A stretch of DNA of 64,000 nt from Mesorhizobium sp. BR1-1-16 (GCF_020165495.1 NZ_JAIUIE010000006.1:186001-250000); one strand, 5' to 3'. Counted from the stretch's first letter, positions 16,510-28,499 are shown. Notes: a model not told the origin generated them from the sequence alone. Numbers and translations: made by a program.

Positions 16510-17907
16510 CTATTCGGGCAGCACCTTGCCGGGGTTGAGAATGCCGAATGGATCGAGCGCCGTCTTGATGCTGTGCATCACGCCGAGCGCCGGCCCGTGT
16601 TCGAGCGCCAGATATTTGCGCTTGCCCTGACCGACGCCGTGCTCGCCCGTGCAGGTGCCGTCCATGGCGATCGCCCGCTTGGCAAGACGGGCGAGGAAAT
16701 GCTCCGCGAGTTCGATCTCGTGCGGATCGGCGGTATCAACCATCATCTGGACATGGAAATTGCCGTCGCCGACATGGCCGACGATCGGCGCGATCAGGCC
16801 GGTTTCCGCGATATCCGCCTGGGTCTCCGCGACGCAGTCCGCAAGGCGCGAGATCGGCACGCAGGCGTCGGTGGCAATGACCGAGGAGCCGGGTCTCAGC
16901 CCCCTCGCCGCGAAATAGGCATCGTGCCGCGCCTGCCACAACTTGGTTCGATCCTCGGGCCGGGTCGCGGACTGGAAGCTGCCGCCGCCGAACGAGGTCG
17001 CGATCTCCTCGAACTGCCGCGACTGCTCCTCGACCGACGCGGCCGAGCCGTGAAACTCGACGAAGAGATGCGGGCTTTCGGGCAGGCCGAGGCCCGCGAA
17101 TTCATTGGTGGCACGAACCATCAGCGCGTCGAGAAGCTCGATGCGCGCGATTGGAATGCCGCTCTGGATGGTCAGGATCGTCGCGTTGCAGGCATCATCA
17201 ACGGTCGGGAAGGCGCAGACGCCGGCCGCGATCGCCTCGGGAATGCCGGCAAGGCGCAGCGTCACCTCGGTGATGATGCCGAGCGTCCCTTCCGAGCCGA
17301 CGAGAAGCCGGGTGAGGTCATAGCCGGCCGAGGACTTCCGGGCCCGGCGGGCCGTGTGGATGATCGTGCCGTCCGCCATCACGGCCGTCAGGTTGACGAC
17401 GCTGTCGCGCATCGTGCCATAGCGCACCGCATTGGTACCGGAAGCGCGCGTCGCCGCCATGCCGCCGAGGCTCGCATCGGCGCCCGGATCAATCGGAAAG
17501 AACAGGCCCTGGTCCCGCAGATAGTCATTGAGCTGGCGCCGCGTCACGCCCGCCTCGACGGTGCAGTCGAGGTCTTCGGGGCGGACGGCGACAACGCGGT
17601 TCATCCGCGACAGATCGACGGAAACACCGCCGAACGGCGCGTTGACATGGCCCTCGAGCCCCGTGCCGGTGCCGAACGGAATGACAGGGACACGATGTTC
17701 GGCGCAGATCCTTACGAGTTCGGCGACTTCCTCGGTCGTCTCGACTAAGACGACGGCATCGGCGGGCTCGTTGGGCAGCCAGTTGACGGTGTTGGCATGT
17801 TGCCGGCGCAGTTCGGCGCCCCTGCTGAAGCGAGCGCCAAAGCGCCGCTCCAGGCGATCGAGCGCATTAGCGAGACCGCCCTCGCCGCGCAACGCCGAAA
17901 CGCTCAT
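16510..17907 (-). CDS. FAD-linked oxidase, D-lactate dehydrogenase (cytochrome)/GlcD-like
   Basis: About 465 residues. The FAD_binding_4 (PCMH) fold is shown by PNEPADAVVLVETTEEVAEL, PVIPFGTGTGLEGHVNAP and FPIDPGADASLGGMAATRAS. The C-terminal FAD-oxidase domain ends CTGEHGVGQGKRKYLALEHG and FDPFGILNPGK-like LDPFGILNPGKVLPE, characteristic of D-lactate dehydrogenase/glycolate oxidase GlcD. It would oxidise a D-2-hydroxyacid and pass electrons to cytochrome or quinone. ATG at 17907 is chosen (AGGGAG upstream); TTG at 17925 is in frame. The AsmA gene follows directly. Substrate not determined. Confidence 0.9.
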   Translation of the reverse strand: MSVSALRGEGGLANALDRLERRFGARFSRGAELRRQHANTVNWLPNEPADAVVLVETTEEVAELVRICAEHRVPVIPFGTGTGLEGHVNAPFGGVSVDLSRMNRVVAVRPEDLDCTVEAGVTRRQLNDYLRDQGLFFPIDPGADASLGGMAATRASGTNAVRYGTMRDSVVNLTAVMADGTIIHTARRARKSSAGYDLTRLLVGSEGTLGIITEVTLRLAGIPEAIAAGVCAFPTVDDACNATILTIQSGIPIARIELLDALMVRATNEFAGLGLPESPHLFVEFHGSAASVEEQSRQFEEIATSFGGGSFQSATRPEDRTKLWQARHDAYFAARGLRPGSSVIATDACVPISRLADCVAETQADIAETGLIAPIVGHVGDGNFHVQMMVDTADPHEIELAEHFLARLAKRAIAMDGTCTGEHGVGQGKRKYLALEHGPALGVMHSIKTALDPFGILNPGKVLPE

Positions 17908-18006
17908 GCCAACCCGCTCCCTCAACCTGTCGCCGCCATGCCAATTTGCGGCAACCTAGCAAAATCATCCAGCGACGCCAAAGACTTCCTCGGCGGTCAG
18001 CGAAGT

Positions 18007-18990
18007 TCAGGGCCGAAGCGCGATCTTGCCGCTACGGCCCGGCCGATCGCTGGCGGCGGCCGCTTCGCCCGCTTCCTCCAGCGCGAAGATTTCGTCGAGT
18101 TCCAGCCGCAGCGTGCCGTCGGCCGCCATGCGGATCAATTCTCCGATCATTCGCGCCATTTCCTCGCGTGGTGTCGCGGCCGAGCGAACAGCGCCCCAGA
18201 AGCCTTCCACGCTGATCTGGCGGAAGATGAGATCGCCTGACGGGACGAGAAGCGGCGCGCCGCTCATCGAGCCAAACGAAACGAGACGGCCACCCTTCGC
18301 CAGCAACGACAGCATCTGCCGCGCCGCTTCGCCGCCAACCGATTCGATACCCCGCAGGATCGGCTCGCCGCCCGTGACCGCGGCAACACGCCGTTCCCAG
18401 CCCGGCTCGGCGGTGGAGACGATCCTGTCGATGCCGAGATCGGCAAGCTCGGCCACGCCGGCCGCGCGGCGGACGAGACCGACCACATTGAGACCGCGCG
18501 CCTTGGCAAAGGTCGCAACAAGACGGCCGACCGCGCCATTCGCCGCGTTCTGGACGATCCACTGGCCGGATTCGAGCTTCAAATCTTCCAGCAGCATCAA
18601 CGCGCTGAGCGGCATGGCGATCAGCTGGCAGGCCGTCGCATCGTCGATGGAATCAGGCAGCGGGATGGCACGCGCCGCCGGGGCGAGGAAATACTCGGCC
18701 CAGACGCCATTGACGCCCGCGATGACGACCCGCGTCCCGATGGGAGGCGATGACACGCCTTCGCCCAGCGCATCGACGATGCCAAGCGCCTCGGTGCCGC
18801 CGACCGCCGGCAGGGCGGGCTTGTGGCCATAGTCGCCGCGAATGGTCCACAGATCGTGATTGTGGATCGGCGACAGGACGAGGCGGACACGAATCTCGCC
18901 AGCGCCGGGCTCGGGCATGGGCAACGCGCCGGCCTTCAGGACCTCCGCCGGATCGCCAAATGTTTCATGGATCGCTGCACGCATGGTCAT
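18007..18990 (-). CDS. MDR-family zinc-type/quinone oxidoreductase, MECR-like
   Basis: About 327 residues of the medium-chain dehydrogenase/reductase family. The GroES-like N-terminal half contains SPIHNHDLWTIRGDYGHKPA and LPAVGGTEALGIVDALGEGV. The Rossmann half contains GQWIVQNAANGAVGRLVATF (NADPH-binding glycine motif variant, N-A-A-N-G-A-V-G). That N-A-A-N/S-x-x-V-G form and the P-A-V-G-G-x-E-x-x-G segment resemble trans-2-enoyl-CoA reductases and quinone reductases, which lack zinc, rather than alcohol dehydrogenases. Start ATG at 18990 has GGAG 5 bases upstream. Substrate unknown. Confidence 0.85.
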   Translation of the reverse strand: MTMRAAIHETFGDPAEVLKAGALPMPEPGAGEIRVRLVLSPIHNHDLWTIRGDYGHKPALPAVGGTEALGIVDALGEGVSSPPIGTRVVIAGVNGVWAEYFLAPAARAIPLPDSIDDATACQLIAMPLSALMLLEDLKLESGQWIVQNAANGAVGRLVATFAKARGLNVVGLVRRAAGVAELADLGIDRIVSTAEPGWERRVAAVTGGEPILRGIESVGGEAARQMLSLLAKGGRLVSFGSMSGAPLLVPSGDLIFRQISVEGFWGAVRSAATPREEMARMIGELIRMAADGTLRLELDEIFALEEAGEAAAASDRPGRSGKIALRP

Positions 18991-19167
18991 GTTCTCCACA
19001 GGTTTGCGGCGCTCCGGCCAAAGGCCATCGGACGCCTTCCTCTACGCGACCTCGCACACTGAACGCCATCACCATGGCATGCATGCGGTGCAGTTGCTGG
19101 AAAGAGCGGCGGCAACGCTCCATATTCGCGCTATGTTCACGTTTCCGAATCGCATGCGGGCCTTCGC

Positions 19168-21516
19168 ATGACCGACCCGTTCGACCATGAGGCTCCCGGG
19201 CCACGGCCGGGCGGTATCGCCGCGCGCGCCCTCGGCGCCCGTTCGCAGCCGGATTATCTGGTCCGCCTCAACCCCGAGCAACGCCTCGCCGTCGAGACAA
19301 CGGAGGGCCCTGTGCTGGTGCTCGCCGGCGCCGGTACGGGCAAGACGCGCGTCCTGACGACGCGGATCGGCCATCTGCTGGCGACGGGCAAGGCCAGGCC
19401 GAGCCAGATCCTCGCCGTCACCTTCACCAACAAGGCGGCGCGCGAAATGCGCCACCGCATCGGCGACCTGATCGGCCCTGCGGTCGAAGGCATGGCCTGG
19501 CTCGGCACGTTCCATTCGATCGGCGTGCGCATCCTGCGCCGTCATGCCGAGATGGTCGGGCTGAAACCCAACTTCACCATTCTCGATGCCGACGATCAGG
19601 TTCGCCTGATGAAGCAAGTCATCCAGGCCGAGGGCATCGACGAGAAGCGCTGGCCGGCCAAGCAACTCGCCGGCCTCATCGACAGCTGGAAAAACCGTGG
19701 CCTGTCGCCGAAAGACGTTCCGCCCGGTGACGGCGGCGGCTTCGCCAATGGCAAGGCGCTGAAACTCTACGCGGCTTATCAGGACCGGATGAAGGTGCTG
19801 AACGCCTGCGATTTCGGCGATCTTCTGCTGGAGAACCTCCGCCTCTTCCGCGAACATCCCGATGTGCTCGCCGAATATCACCAGCGCTTCCAGTACATGC
19901 TGGTCGACGAGTATCAGGACACGAATGTCGCGCAGTATCTCTGGCTGCGGCTCTTGGCGCAGGGCCGGCGCAACATCTGCTGCGTCGGCGATGACGATCA
20001 GTCGATCTATGGCTGGCGCGGCGCCGAGGTCGACAACATCCTGCGCTTCGAAAACGACTTTCCTGGCGCGGTGGTGATCCGCCTCGAGCGCAATTACCGC
20101 TCGACCAGCCATATCCTCGGCGCCGCATCCCATCTCATCACCCATAATGAGGGGCGGCTCGGAAAGACGCTCTTCACCGACGCCACGGACCCTGATGCCG
20201 CGAAGGTTCAGGTCGCTTCGTCATGGGATTCGGAAGAGGAAGCGCGCGCCGTCGGTGAAGAGATCGAAACGCTGCAGCGCCAGGGCCATGCGCTCAACGA
20301 GATGGCGATCCTCGTGCGCGCCTCCTTCCAGATGCGCTCGTTCGAAGAGCGCTTCATCCAGCTCGGGCTCTCCTACCGCGTCATCGGCGGTCCACGCTTC
20401 TATGAGCGGCAAGAAATCCGCGACGCGCTCGCTTATCTCAGGATCGTCATGCAGCCCGGCGACGATCTCGCCTTCGAGCGCATCGTCAACACGCCGCGCC
20501 GCGGCATCGGCGAAACGACAGTCCGCCTGCTGCACGACCATGCTCGCGCTCGCCAGATCCCGATCCTGCAGGCGGCCGAGGAACTGACGCAAACCAGCGA
20601 GATCGGCGCCAAGGCCCGCACTTCCCTACGCGATCTCGTTGCATCCTTCGCCCGCTGGCGCGGCAAGCTCGGCATGGTCAAGCATACCGAACTCGCCGAG
20701 ATCATCCTCGACGAGAGCGGCTACACCGAGATGTGGCAGCAGGATCGTTCGGCCGACGCGCCGGGGCGGCTCGACAATCTCAAGGAACTGATCCGCTCGA
20801 TGGAGGAGTTCGAGTCGCTCGAAGGCTTCCTGGAGCATATCGCCCTCGTGATGGATCGCGACAGCGCCGACAGCAACGACGCCGTCTCGATCATGACGCT
20901 GCACTCGGCCAAGGGCCTCGAATTCGAAACGGTCTTCCTGCCAGGTTGGGAAGAGGGACTCTTTCCGAGCCAACGCACGCTGGACGAAAGCGGCCGCGCC
21001 GGTCTCGAGGAAGAGCGCCGCCTTGCTTATGTCGGCATCACCCGCGCCAAGCAGCGCGCGCTGATCTGGTTCGCCTCCAACCGCCGCATCCACGGCCTCT
21101 GGCAATCGTCCGTGCCCTCGCGCTTCCTCGATGAACTGCCCGACAAGCATGTCGACGTCGTCGAGCAGACGTCGAGCTATGGCGGGTACAATGTCGGCGG
21201 CGTCGGCAATTACGGCGCCAGCCGCTTCGACCGCGCCGACCCCTTCGCCAACACCTATTCGACGCCGGGCTGGCAGCGCGCCCAGAAAAACCGCGCCGCC
21301 GGCACGCAATCGACATCACGCGGCGCCTCGCGCCTGATCGAAGGCGAACTGATCGCCAAGTCGACCGGCCCCTCCTCCGCCTATACACGCGGCGAACGCG
21401 TGTTCCACCAGAAGTTCGGCTACGGCACGATCCTGGAGATCGAAGGCAACAAGCTGACGGTAGAGTTCACGACTGGACCGAAAAAGGTCGTCGACAGCTT
21501 CGTCACGCGGGGATGA
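19168..21516 (+). CDS. uvrD: UvrD/PcrA-type ATP-dependent DNA helicase
   Basis: 782 residues. A superfamily 1A helicase acting 3'-5' in nucleotide excision and mismatch repair. All core motifs are visible: Q motif LNPEQRLAVETTEGPVLVLA, Walker A GAGTGKT (residues 54-60), TFTNKAAREM, Walker B MLVDEYQDTN, motif III VGDDDQSIYGWRGA, motif IV RLERNYRS, VSIMTLHSAKGLEFETVFLPG, and motif VI EERRLAYVGITRAK. The C-terminal 50 residues (GERVFHQKFGYGTILEIEGN) form the Tudor-like module of PcrA/UvrD. No clear alphaproteobacterial LexA box (GTTC-N7-GTTC) was found upstream. The 3' end overlaps the convergent GNAT gene by 14 bases. Confidence 0.96.
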   Translation: MTDPFDHEAPGPRPGGIAARALGARSQPDYLVRLNPEQRLAVETTEGPVLVLAGAGTGKTRVLTTRIGHLLATGKARPSQILAVTFTNKAAREMRHRIGDLIGPAVEGMAWLGTFHSIGVRILRRHAEMVGLKPNFTILDADDQVRLMKQVIQAEGIDEKRWPAKQLAGLIDSWKNRGLSPKDVPPGDGGGFANGKALKLYAAYQDRMKVLNACDFGDLLLENLRLFREHPDVLAEYHQRFQYMLVDEYQDTNVAQYLWLRLLAQGRRNICCVGDDDQSIYGWRGAEVDNILRFENDFPGAVVIRLERNYRSTSHILGAASHLITHNEGRLGKTLFTDATDPDAAKVQVASSWDSEEEARAVGEEIETLQRQGHALNEMAILVRASFQMRSFEERFIQLGLSYRVIGGPRFYERQEIRDALAYLRIVMQPGDDLAFERIVNTPRRGIGETTVRLLHDHARARQIPILQAAEELTQTSEIGAKARTSLRDLVASFARWRGKLGMVKHTELAEIILDESGYTEMWQQDRSADAPGRLDNLKELIRSMEEFESLEGFLEHIALVMDRDSADSNDAVSIMTLHSAKGLEFETVFLPGWEEGLFPSQRTLDESGRAGLEEERRLAYVGITRAKQRALIWFASNRRIHGLWQSSVPSRFLDELPDKHVDVVEQTSSYGGYNVGGVGNYGASRFDRADPFANTYSTPGWQRAQKNRAAGTQSTSRGASRLIEGELIAKSTGPSSAYTRGERVFHQKFGYGTILEIEGNKLTVEFTTGPKKVVDSFVTRG

Positions 21517-21901
21517 GCCTCATCACCCCCGCCTCTGTCGGGCGGAAGCCGCAGCCGGCGTAGAACGTCGCGAGATGCGGCTCATAGTCGACATGCAGCC
21601 ATTCGGCGCCGCATTCCCTGGCGAGGCGGGCAGCTTCCTTGACGAGCCGTGTGCCGAGGCCCTGGTGGCGGCAGCTTGGATGCACGGTGGGATCGAGCAG
21701 AAAGGCATGGACGCCGCCATCGAAGGCGACATGCAGGAAGCCGACGAGCCCATCGCCATCATAGGCGCCGAGGTGAACGAGGCTATGCGCGAGGATCGGC
21801 TGGAAATCGGCCGGGCCTTCGTCGCCCCAGGCCGCTTTCCAGAGCGCGGCGAGTTCGGCATTGCCAGGAAAGGGGTCGATGCGGAGGTCGATTTCGGTCA
21901 T
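21503..21901 (-). CDS. GNAT family N-acetyltransferase
   Basis: 132 residues from ATG at 21901 (MTEIDLRIDPFPGN). It has the GNAT acetyl-CoA loop CRHQGLGTRLVKEAARLARE, the preceding strand FLLDPTVHPS, and the closing strand HLATFYAGCGFRPTEAGVMR. The Y-E-x-x-L-x-x-F-Y-x-x-C-G-F end is typical of small GNATs of the YpeA/acetyltransf_1 type. Convergent with uvrD (14-base overlap) and divergent from prmA. Substrate unknown. Confidence 0.87.
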   Translation of the reverse strand: MTEIDLRIDPFPGNAELAALWKAAWGDEGPADFQPILAHSLVHLGAYDGDGLVGFLHVAFDGGVHAFLLDPTVHPSCRHQGLGTRLVKEAARLARECGAEWLHVDYEPHLATFYAGCGFRPTEAGVMRLIPA

Positions 21902-22008
21902 GGGTCTGCTTCCGATTTCACTTCGGCGGCGGCGGAGGCTATGAAGCCTAACCAATCCGAAGTCCCGCCTTGCGCAAAGTCAAGGCGCCGCACGAGAGAC
22001 CTGTTCGC

Positions 22009-22884
22009 ATGACCCTGATCGCCTCCCTCCCCGTCGCGACCGAAGAGATGGCGCAGGCGCTTGTCGAGGCGCTCGGCGCCAGCGAGGAGCTCGATTTCCC
22101 GACCGCCGCCACGACGGAACAGACCGACAAGAGCTGGGTCGTCGACATCTATTTCGAGGACGCGCCTGATGAGGCGATCCTTGCCGGCCTGATCAGCCAG
22201 GCGATGAACGGCGCGGTGCCGCCCTACGCGGTCGCGCCGCTGCCGGACGAAGACTGGGTCGCCAAGTCGCTCGAAGGCCTGAAGCCCGTCCGCGCCGGCC
22301 GCTTCCTCGTTCACGGCAGCCATGACCGCGAGAAGATCCGGCCCGGCGACATCGCCATCGAGATCGAGGCCGGCGAAGCGTTCGGCACTGGCCATCACGG
22401 CACCACAGCCGGTTGCCTCGCCGAGATCGACCGCATCTGCACGGCGCGCGACTTCGCGTCGATTCTCGATCTCGGCACCGGAACCGGCGTGCTCGCCATC
22501 GCCATCGCCAAGGCTTTCGGCAAGCACGTGCTCGCCACCGATATCGACGCGGTCGCGACGCGCGTGACCCGGGAAAACGCCGAGCTGAACGGGGTCGGTA
22601 GCCTGATCGAGGCCGAAACGGCAGAAGGCTTCGGCAACAAGGTCTTCGCCGCTCATGCGCCGTTCGATCTCATCATCGCCAATATTCTCGCCGGCCCTCT
22701 GATCGCGCTCGCTGGCGACATCGCCCGGCATCTCGATCCGGCGCATGGCACCGTCGTGCTGTCAGGCCTGCTGACGGCGCAGGGTCCAAGCGTCATTGCT
22801 GCCTATGAGGCCGAGGGACTGACGCTCATCCGCTCGGGCGAAATGGAAGGCTGGCTGACGCTGACGCTCGAACGCGCCGGATAA
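22009..22884 (+). CDS. prmA: Ribosomal protein L11 methyltransferase
   Basis: 291 residues from ATG at 22009 (MTLIASLPVATEEMAQALVE). PrmA trimethylates lysines and the N-terminus of ribosomal protein L11 with S-adenosylmethionine. The N-terminal substrate-recognition domain includes WVVDIYFEDAPDE. The catalytic domain shows IEAGEAFGTGHHGTTAGCL, motif I ILDLGTGTGVLAIAIAKAFG, and FDLIIANILAGPLIALAGD (N-I-L-A at the active-site loop). An in-frame TTG at 21970 is less likely. The order uvrD, prmA, pepP fits Rhizobiales neighbourhoods. Confidence 0.95.
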   Translation: MTLIASLPVATEEMAQALVEALGASEELDFPTAATTEQTDKSWVVDIYFEDAPDEAILAGLISQAMNGAVPPYAVAPLPDEDWVAKSLEGLKPVRAGRFLVHGSHDREKIRPGDIAIEIEAGEAFGTGHHGTTAGCLAEIDRICTARDFASILDLGTGTGVLAIAIAKAFGKHVLATDIDAVATRVTRENAELNGVGSLIEAETAEGFGNKVFAAHAPFDLIIANILAGPLIALAGDIARHLDPAHGTVVLSGLLTAQGPSVIAAYEAEGLTLIRSGEMEGWLTLTLERAG

Positions 22885-22944
22885 CGCGGCGTATCTGGGC
22901 CGGTGGCGCCGATGCGCTGCCACCGGCCAATTGCGGACAAACAA

Positions 22945-22969
22945 AAGGCCCCGCCGATGACGGGGCCTT
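22945..22969 (-). terminator. Strong rho-independent terminator (minus strand)
   Basis: AAGGCCCCG (22945-22953) and CGGGGCCTT (22961-22969) form a 9-bp stem with a 7-base loop. Read on the minus strand it is followed by TTTTGTTTGT, so it ends the small gene at 23003-23218. It probably also blocks readthrough from convergent prmA. Confidence 0.85.
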
Positions 22970-23002
22970 CAATCTGCCGGGCCGTTGGCCGAGCGGTCGT
23001 CC

Positions 23003-23218
23003 TTAGAGCGGGGCGCTGAACGCCGAACGCTCGAAGCTTTCGCGATCGAAACCGAACGTCGCGAGCGACGCATCGTCGAGCGAAAGCTGATAGCCGTTGA
23101 CATAACGCGGCATCTGACGCTCGCGTACATGGTTCATCCGGGCGACCGCGCGCCGGACGACGCCATGCCCGCGGCTGGCTGCCGGGGCAATGCCGATCTC
23201 TCCATAAGCTGCAGTCAT
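23003..23218 (-). CDS. Small conserved Rhizobiales protein of unknown function
   Basis: 71 residues from ATG at 23218 (MTAAYGEIGIAPAASRGHGV). AAGGA lies 9 bases upstream and a strong terminator 34 bases downstream, so this is a complete single-gene unit. The C-terminal half, MPRYVNGYQLSLDDASLATFGFDRE, resembles small alphaproteobacterial proteins with a RYVNGYLL-x-LDD-x-x-L core, reminiscent of the DUF1127 pattern (short helical protein ending in a conserved L-x-D/G-I motif). A longer frame to 23377 lacks any family-like sequence. Function unknown; such small basic proteins are often stress- or growth-phase-regulated. Confidence 0.75.
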   Translation of the reverse strand: MTAAYGEIGIAPAASRGHGVVRRAVARMNHVRERQMPRYVNGYQLSLDDASLATFGFDRESFERSAFSAPL

Positions 23219-23445
23219 CGTGTCCAATCCTTGTGTGAAGCGCTGAAGCACCTCGTTGCAGAGGGAACATAGTGGAGCTGCCCGCGCGAAGGAACCGCCG
23301 CAACGGAATGACAGACATGCAGTTTTTGCATCGCACAAACTTCCGACACAGTGATGACGCGATGCAACCACGACCATGAACGCGATTGCGGCCCGAAGAC
23401 GGCGCCGCTACGCTTCGTTCACCATAGTGTCCCCAGCGAGCCCTT

Positions 23446-25284
23446 ATGATGTTCCAGACTTTCGAGGCCCCGACCCGGTCCGGGCCGATCGGAGAGCGCA
23501 TTACCGCCCTGCGCGCCGAGCTCCGCCGGCTCGGCCTCACCGGCTTCATCGTTCCCCACGCCGACGAATATCAGGGCGAATACATCCCCGCCTCGGCTGA
23601 GCGGCTGGCTTGGCTGACCGGGTTCACCGGATCGGCCGGCGCTGCGATCGTGCTCGCTGGCGAAGCGGCGATCTTTGTCGACGGCCGCTATACGCTGCAG
23701 GTTCGCGATCAGGTCGACGGAAGCGATTTTGCCTATGAGCATCTCATCGAGACGCCGCCGCATGAATGGCTGAAGAGCCGCCTCAGTGAGAAAGATAAGC
23801 TCGGCTACGACCCGCGCCTGATGACGATCGCCGAAGTCAGGCGTTTCGAGGCCACGGCCGCAGCGGCGGGCGCGGCCTTGGTGGCCGTCGAGGAAAATCC
23901 CATCGACCGGATCTGGCATGATCGGCCTGCTGCCCCGAGCACCGCCGTCACGATGCAACCGGATGCCCTCGCTGGCGAAGGCGCGACCGCAAAGATCGAA
24001 CGGCTCCGCACGCTCCTTGCCGACAAGAGCGTCGACGCCGCGATCCTCGCCCAGACCGATTCGATCGCCTGGACCTTCAACATCCGCGGCGGCGATGTCC
24101 CGCATAATCCGGTGGCGCTGTCCCATGCCATCCTGCGGCGGGACGGGCCGCCTTCGCTCTATATCGACGGCCGCAAACTATCGAACGCCGTCCGCGACGC
24201 GCTCGCCGACCTTGCCGACATCAAGGAAGAGGCGGCACTGGCAGCCGACCTTGCCAAGCTTGGTGCGAGCGGCGCGCGCGTGCTTGCCGATCCGCAGTCG
24301 ACGCCTGACGGCTTCGCCCGCGCCCTCACCGAAGCCGGCGGCGTGCTGGTCGAAGGCAGCGATCCCGTTTCCCTGCCCAAGGCCAGGAAGAACGCGGCCG
24401 AGTTGGACGGCATGCGCCGCGCCCATCGCCGGGACGGCGTCGCAGTCACACGGTTCCTTGCCTGGATCGATGCCGAGGCGGCCAAGGGCGGCCTCACCGA
24501 GATCAAGGCGGCAGAGCGCCTCGAGGCTTTCCGGGCGGAAGTCGGTGCCGCCGACGGGGAGCCACTGATGGAGATTTCGTTCGACACGATCTCCGGCGCC
24601 GGCCCGAACGGCGCCATCGTTCATTACCGCGTGACCGAGGCATCCGACCGCGCCATCGAACCGGGCCAGCTCTATCTGGTCGATTCAGGCGCGCAGTTCC
24701 GCGACGGCACCACTGACATCACTCGCACCATCGCGGTTGGGCAGCCGACCGACGAAATGCGCGACCGCTTTACCCGCGTATTGAAAGGCCATATCGCGCT
24801 CTCAACGGCCCGCTTCCCGAAAGGAACAACGGGCGCTCAGCTCGATACCCTGGCCCGTCTCGCGCTCTGGCAGGCCGGCCTCGACTATGACCACGGCACC
24901 GGCCATGGCGTCGGCGTGTTCCTGCAGGTGCATGAAGGCCCGGCGCGCATCTCGAAAACCGGCAATGTCGCGCTGGAGCCAGGCATGATCCTCTCCAACG
25001 AACCCGGCTACTACAAGACCGGCGCCTATGGCGTCCGCATCGAGAATCTGATCGTCGTCGAACCCGCGACGGAGATCGCAGGCGGTGACCGGCCGATGCT
25101 CTCCTTCGAGACGCTGACGCTGGCGCCGATCGATCGCCATCTCATTGATCCCGGCCTGATGACGGCGTCCGAGATTACCTGGCTCGACGCCTATCACGCC
25201 CGCGTCCATGCGGCGCTCGCCCCGCGACTCTCCGGCGAGGCGCTCGACTTCCTTCTCGCGGCAACACAACCCCTGAGCGTATGA
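23446..25284 (+). CDS. pepP: Xaa-Pro aminopeptidase, M24B (long, three-domain form)
   Basis: 612 residues. It removes the N-terminal residue from peptides with proline in second place. The layout is two creatinase-N-like domains (1-160 and 160-310) and the C-terminal pita-bread catalytic domain, as in the eukaryotic-type aminopeptidase P1 rather than the 440-residue E. coli enzyme. Metal ligands are visible: DSGAQFRDGTTDITRT (two Asp), HGTGHGVGVFLQVHEGP (His), LSNEPGYYKTGAYGVRIENL (two Glu). Cytoplasmic; no signal peptide. Start ATG at 23446 (a second ATG follows immediately). Confidence 0.95.
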   Translation: MMFQTFEAPTRSGPIGERITALRAELRRLGLTGFIVPHADEYQGEYIPASAERLAWLTGFTGSAGAAIVLAGEAAIFVDGRYTLQVRDQVDGSDFAYEHLIETPPHEWLKSRLSEKDKLGYDPRLMTIAEVRRFEATAAAAGAALVAVEENPIDRIWHDRPAAPSTAVTMQPDALAGEGATAKIERLRTLLADKSVDAAILAQTDSIAWTFNIRGGDVPHNPVALSHAILRRDGPPSLYIDGRKLSNAVRDALADLADIKEEAALAADLAKLGASGARVLADPQSTPDGFARALTEAGGVLVEGSDPVSLPKARKNAAELDGMRRAHRRDGVAVTRFLAWIDAEAAKGGLTEIKAAERLEAFRAEVGAADGEPLMEISFDTISGAGPNGAIVHYRVTEASDRAIEPGQLYLVDSGAQFRDGTTDITRTIAVGQPTDEMRDRFTRVLKGHIALSTARFPKGTTGAQLDTLARLALWQAGLDYDHGTGHGVGVFLQVHEGPARISKTGNVALEPGMILSNEPGYYKTGAYGVRIENLIVVEPATEIAGGDRPMLSFETLTLAPIDRHLIDPGLMTASEITWLDAYHARVHAALAPRLSGEALDFLLAATQPLSV

Positions 25285-25408
25285 CCTGATCGCGCCGTTC
25301 ATCAAGGCGGCACGATTTTTTCGGTCATTCGAGGGAACGCGATGCGGACGACTCCGTTGGACTACCGAGCAAACGCTCTGATAGTCACATAAAATCACGG
25401 AGTTAATC

Positions 25409-25972
25409 ATGACGAAGCTCTTTGCGGCCACGGCTTTGGCCGGCCTTCTGGCGGCTGCACCTGCCTTCGCGCAGGATGCGACCCCGGCTCCCACGACTCC
25501 GCCGGCTGCAACCGGCGATACCGTTGCGCCGGTCACCCCGGCAGCACCGCTCGATCGTTTCGTCGCGGCCCCTGCTGCTGACGACTGGGTTGCCTCGCGG
25601 CTGATTGGCTCGACGATCTATGGTGTCGGCGACGAGAATCTCGGCGACGTCAATGACGTGGTCGCCACTCAGGACGGTCAGGTCAAGGCGATCGTGATCG
25701 GTGTCGGCGGCTTCCTTGGCATCGGTGAAAAGAATGTCGCCGTGTCGCCGAAGGCGCTTCAGCGCGTCGCGGATGGCAACAGCTGGAAGTACCAGCTGAA
25801 CACCACCAAGGACGAGCTGAACGCTGCGCCGGAATTCAAGCTGCCCGACGCAACTCCGGCTGAGGCCACGGGATCGACCGCCCCGGCTGACACGATGACG
25901 CCGGCTACTCCGACCCCGGCTGATCCGGCAACGCCGATGGCGCCAGCCGCCCCGTCGACCACCACGCCGTAA
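25409..25972 (+). CDS. Secreted PRC-barrel domain protein
   Basis: 187 residues. Signal peptide MTKLFAATALAGLLAAAPAF with cleavage after AFA-Q. A Pro/Thr/Ala-rich linker precedes the PRC-barrel (residues 60-125): WVASRLIGSTIYGVGDENLG, then VNDVVATQDGQVKAIVIGV and GFLGIGEKNVAV. The tail (130-187) is Pro/Ala/Thr-rich and disordered. PRC-barrel proteins of this kind are common in Rhizobiales periplasm and often stress-induced; their function is not established. GGAG lies 6 bases before the ATG and a good terminator follows, so it is a single-gene unit. Confidence 0.88.
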   Translation: MTKLFAATALAGLLAAAPAFAQDATPAPTTPPAATGDTVAPVTPAAPLDRFVAAPAADDWVASRLIGSTIYGVGDENLGDVNDVVATQDGQVKAIVIGVGGFLGIGEKNVAVSPKALQRVADGNSWKYQLNTTKDELNAAPEFKLPDATPAEATGSTAPADTMTPATPTPADPATPMAPAAPSTTTP

Positions 25973-26003
25973 TCGGCAGCGCACAGAGTTCTCTGCGCAG
26001 ATC

Positions 26004-26029
26004 GAGCCCCGCCTCTGGCGGGGCTCTTT
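26004..26029 (+). terminator. Rho-independent terminator after PRC-barrel gene
   Basis: GAGCCCCGCC / GGCGGGGCTC (10-bp perfect stem, 3-base loop TCT) followed by TTTCC. It lies 32 bases after the PRC-barrel stop and just before the end of convergent ligA at 26040. Confidence 0.85.
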
Positions 26030-26039
26030 CCGTATTGGA

Positions 26040-28499
<2,460 letters not shown>

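Noticed and set aside
19131-19152. Possible LexA/SOS box (GTTCACGTTTCCGAA) in front of uvrD
   Set aside because: The alphaproteobacterial box is a direct repeat GTTC-N7-GTTC; here the second half reads CGAA, so it does not fit.
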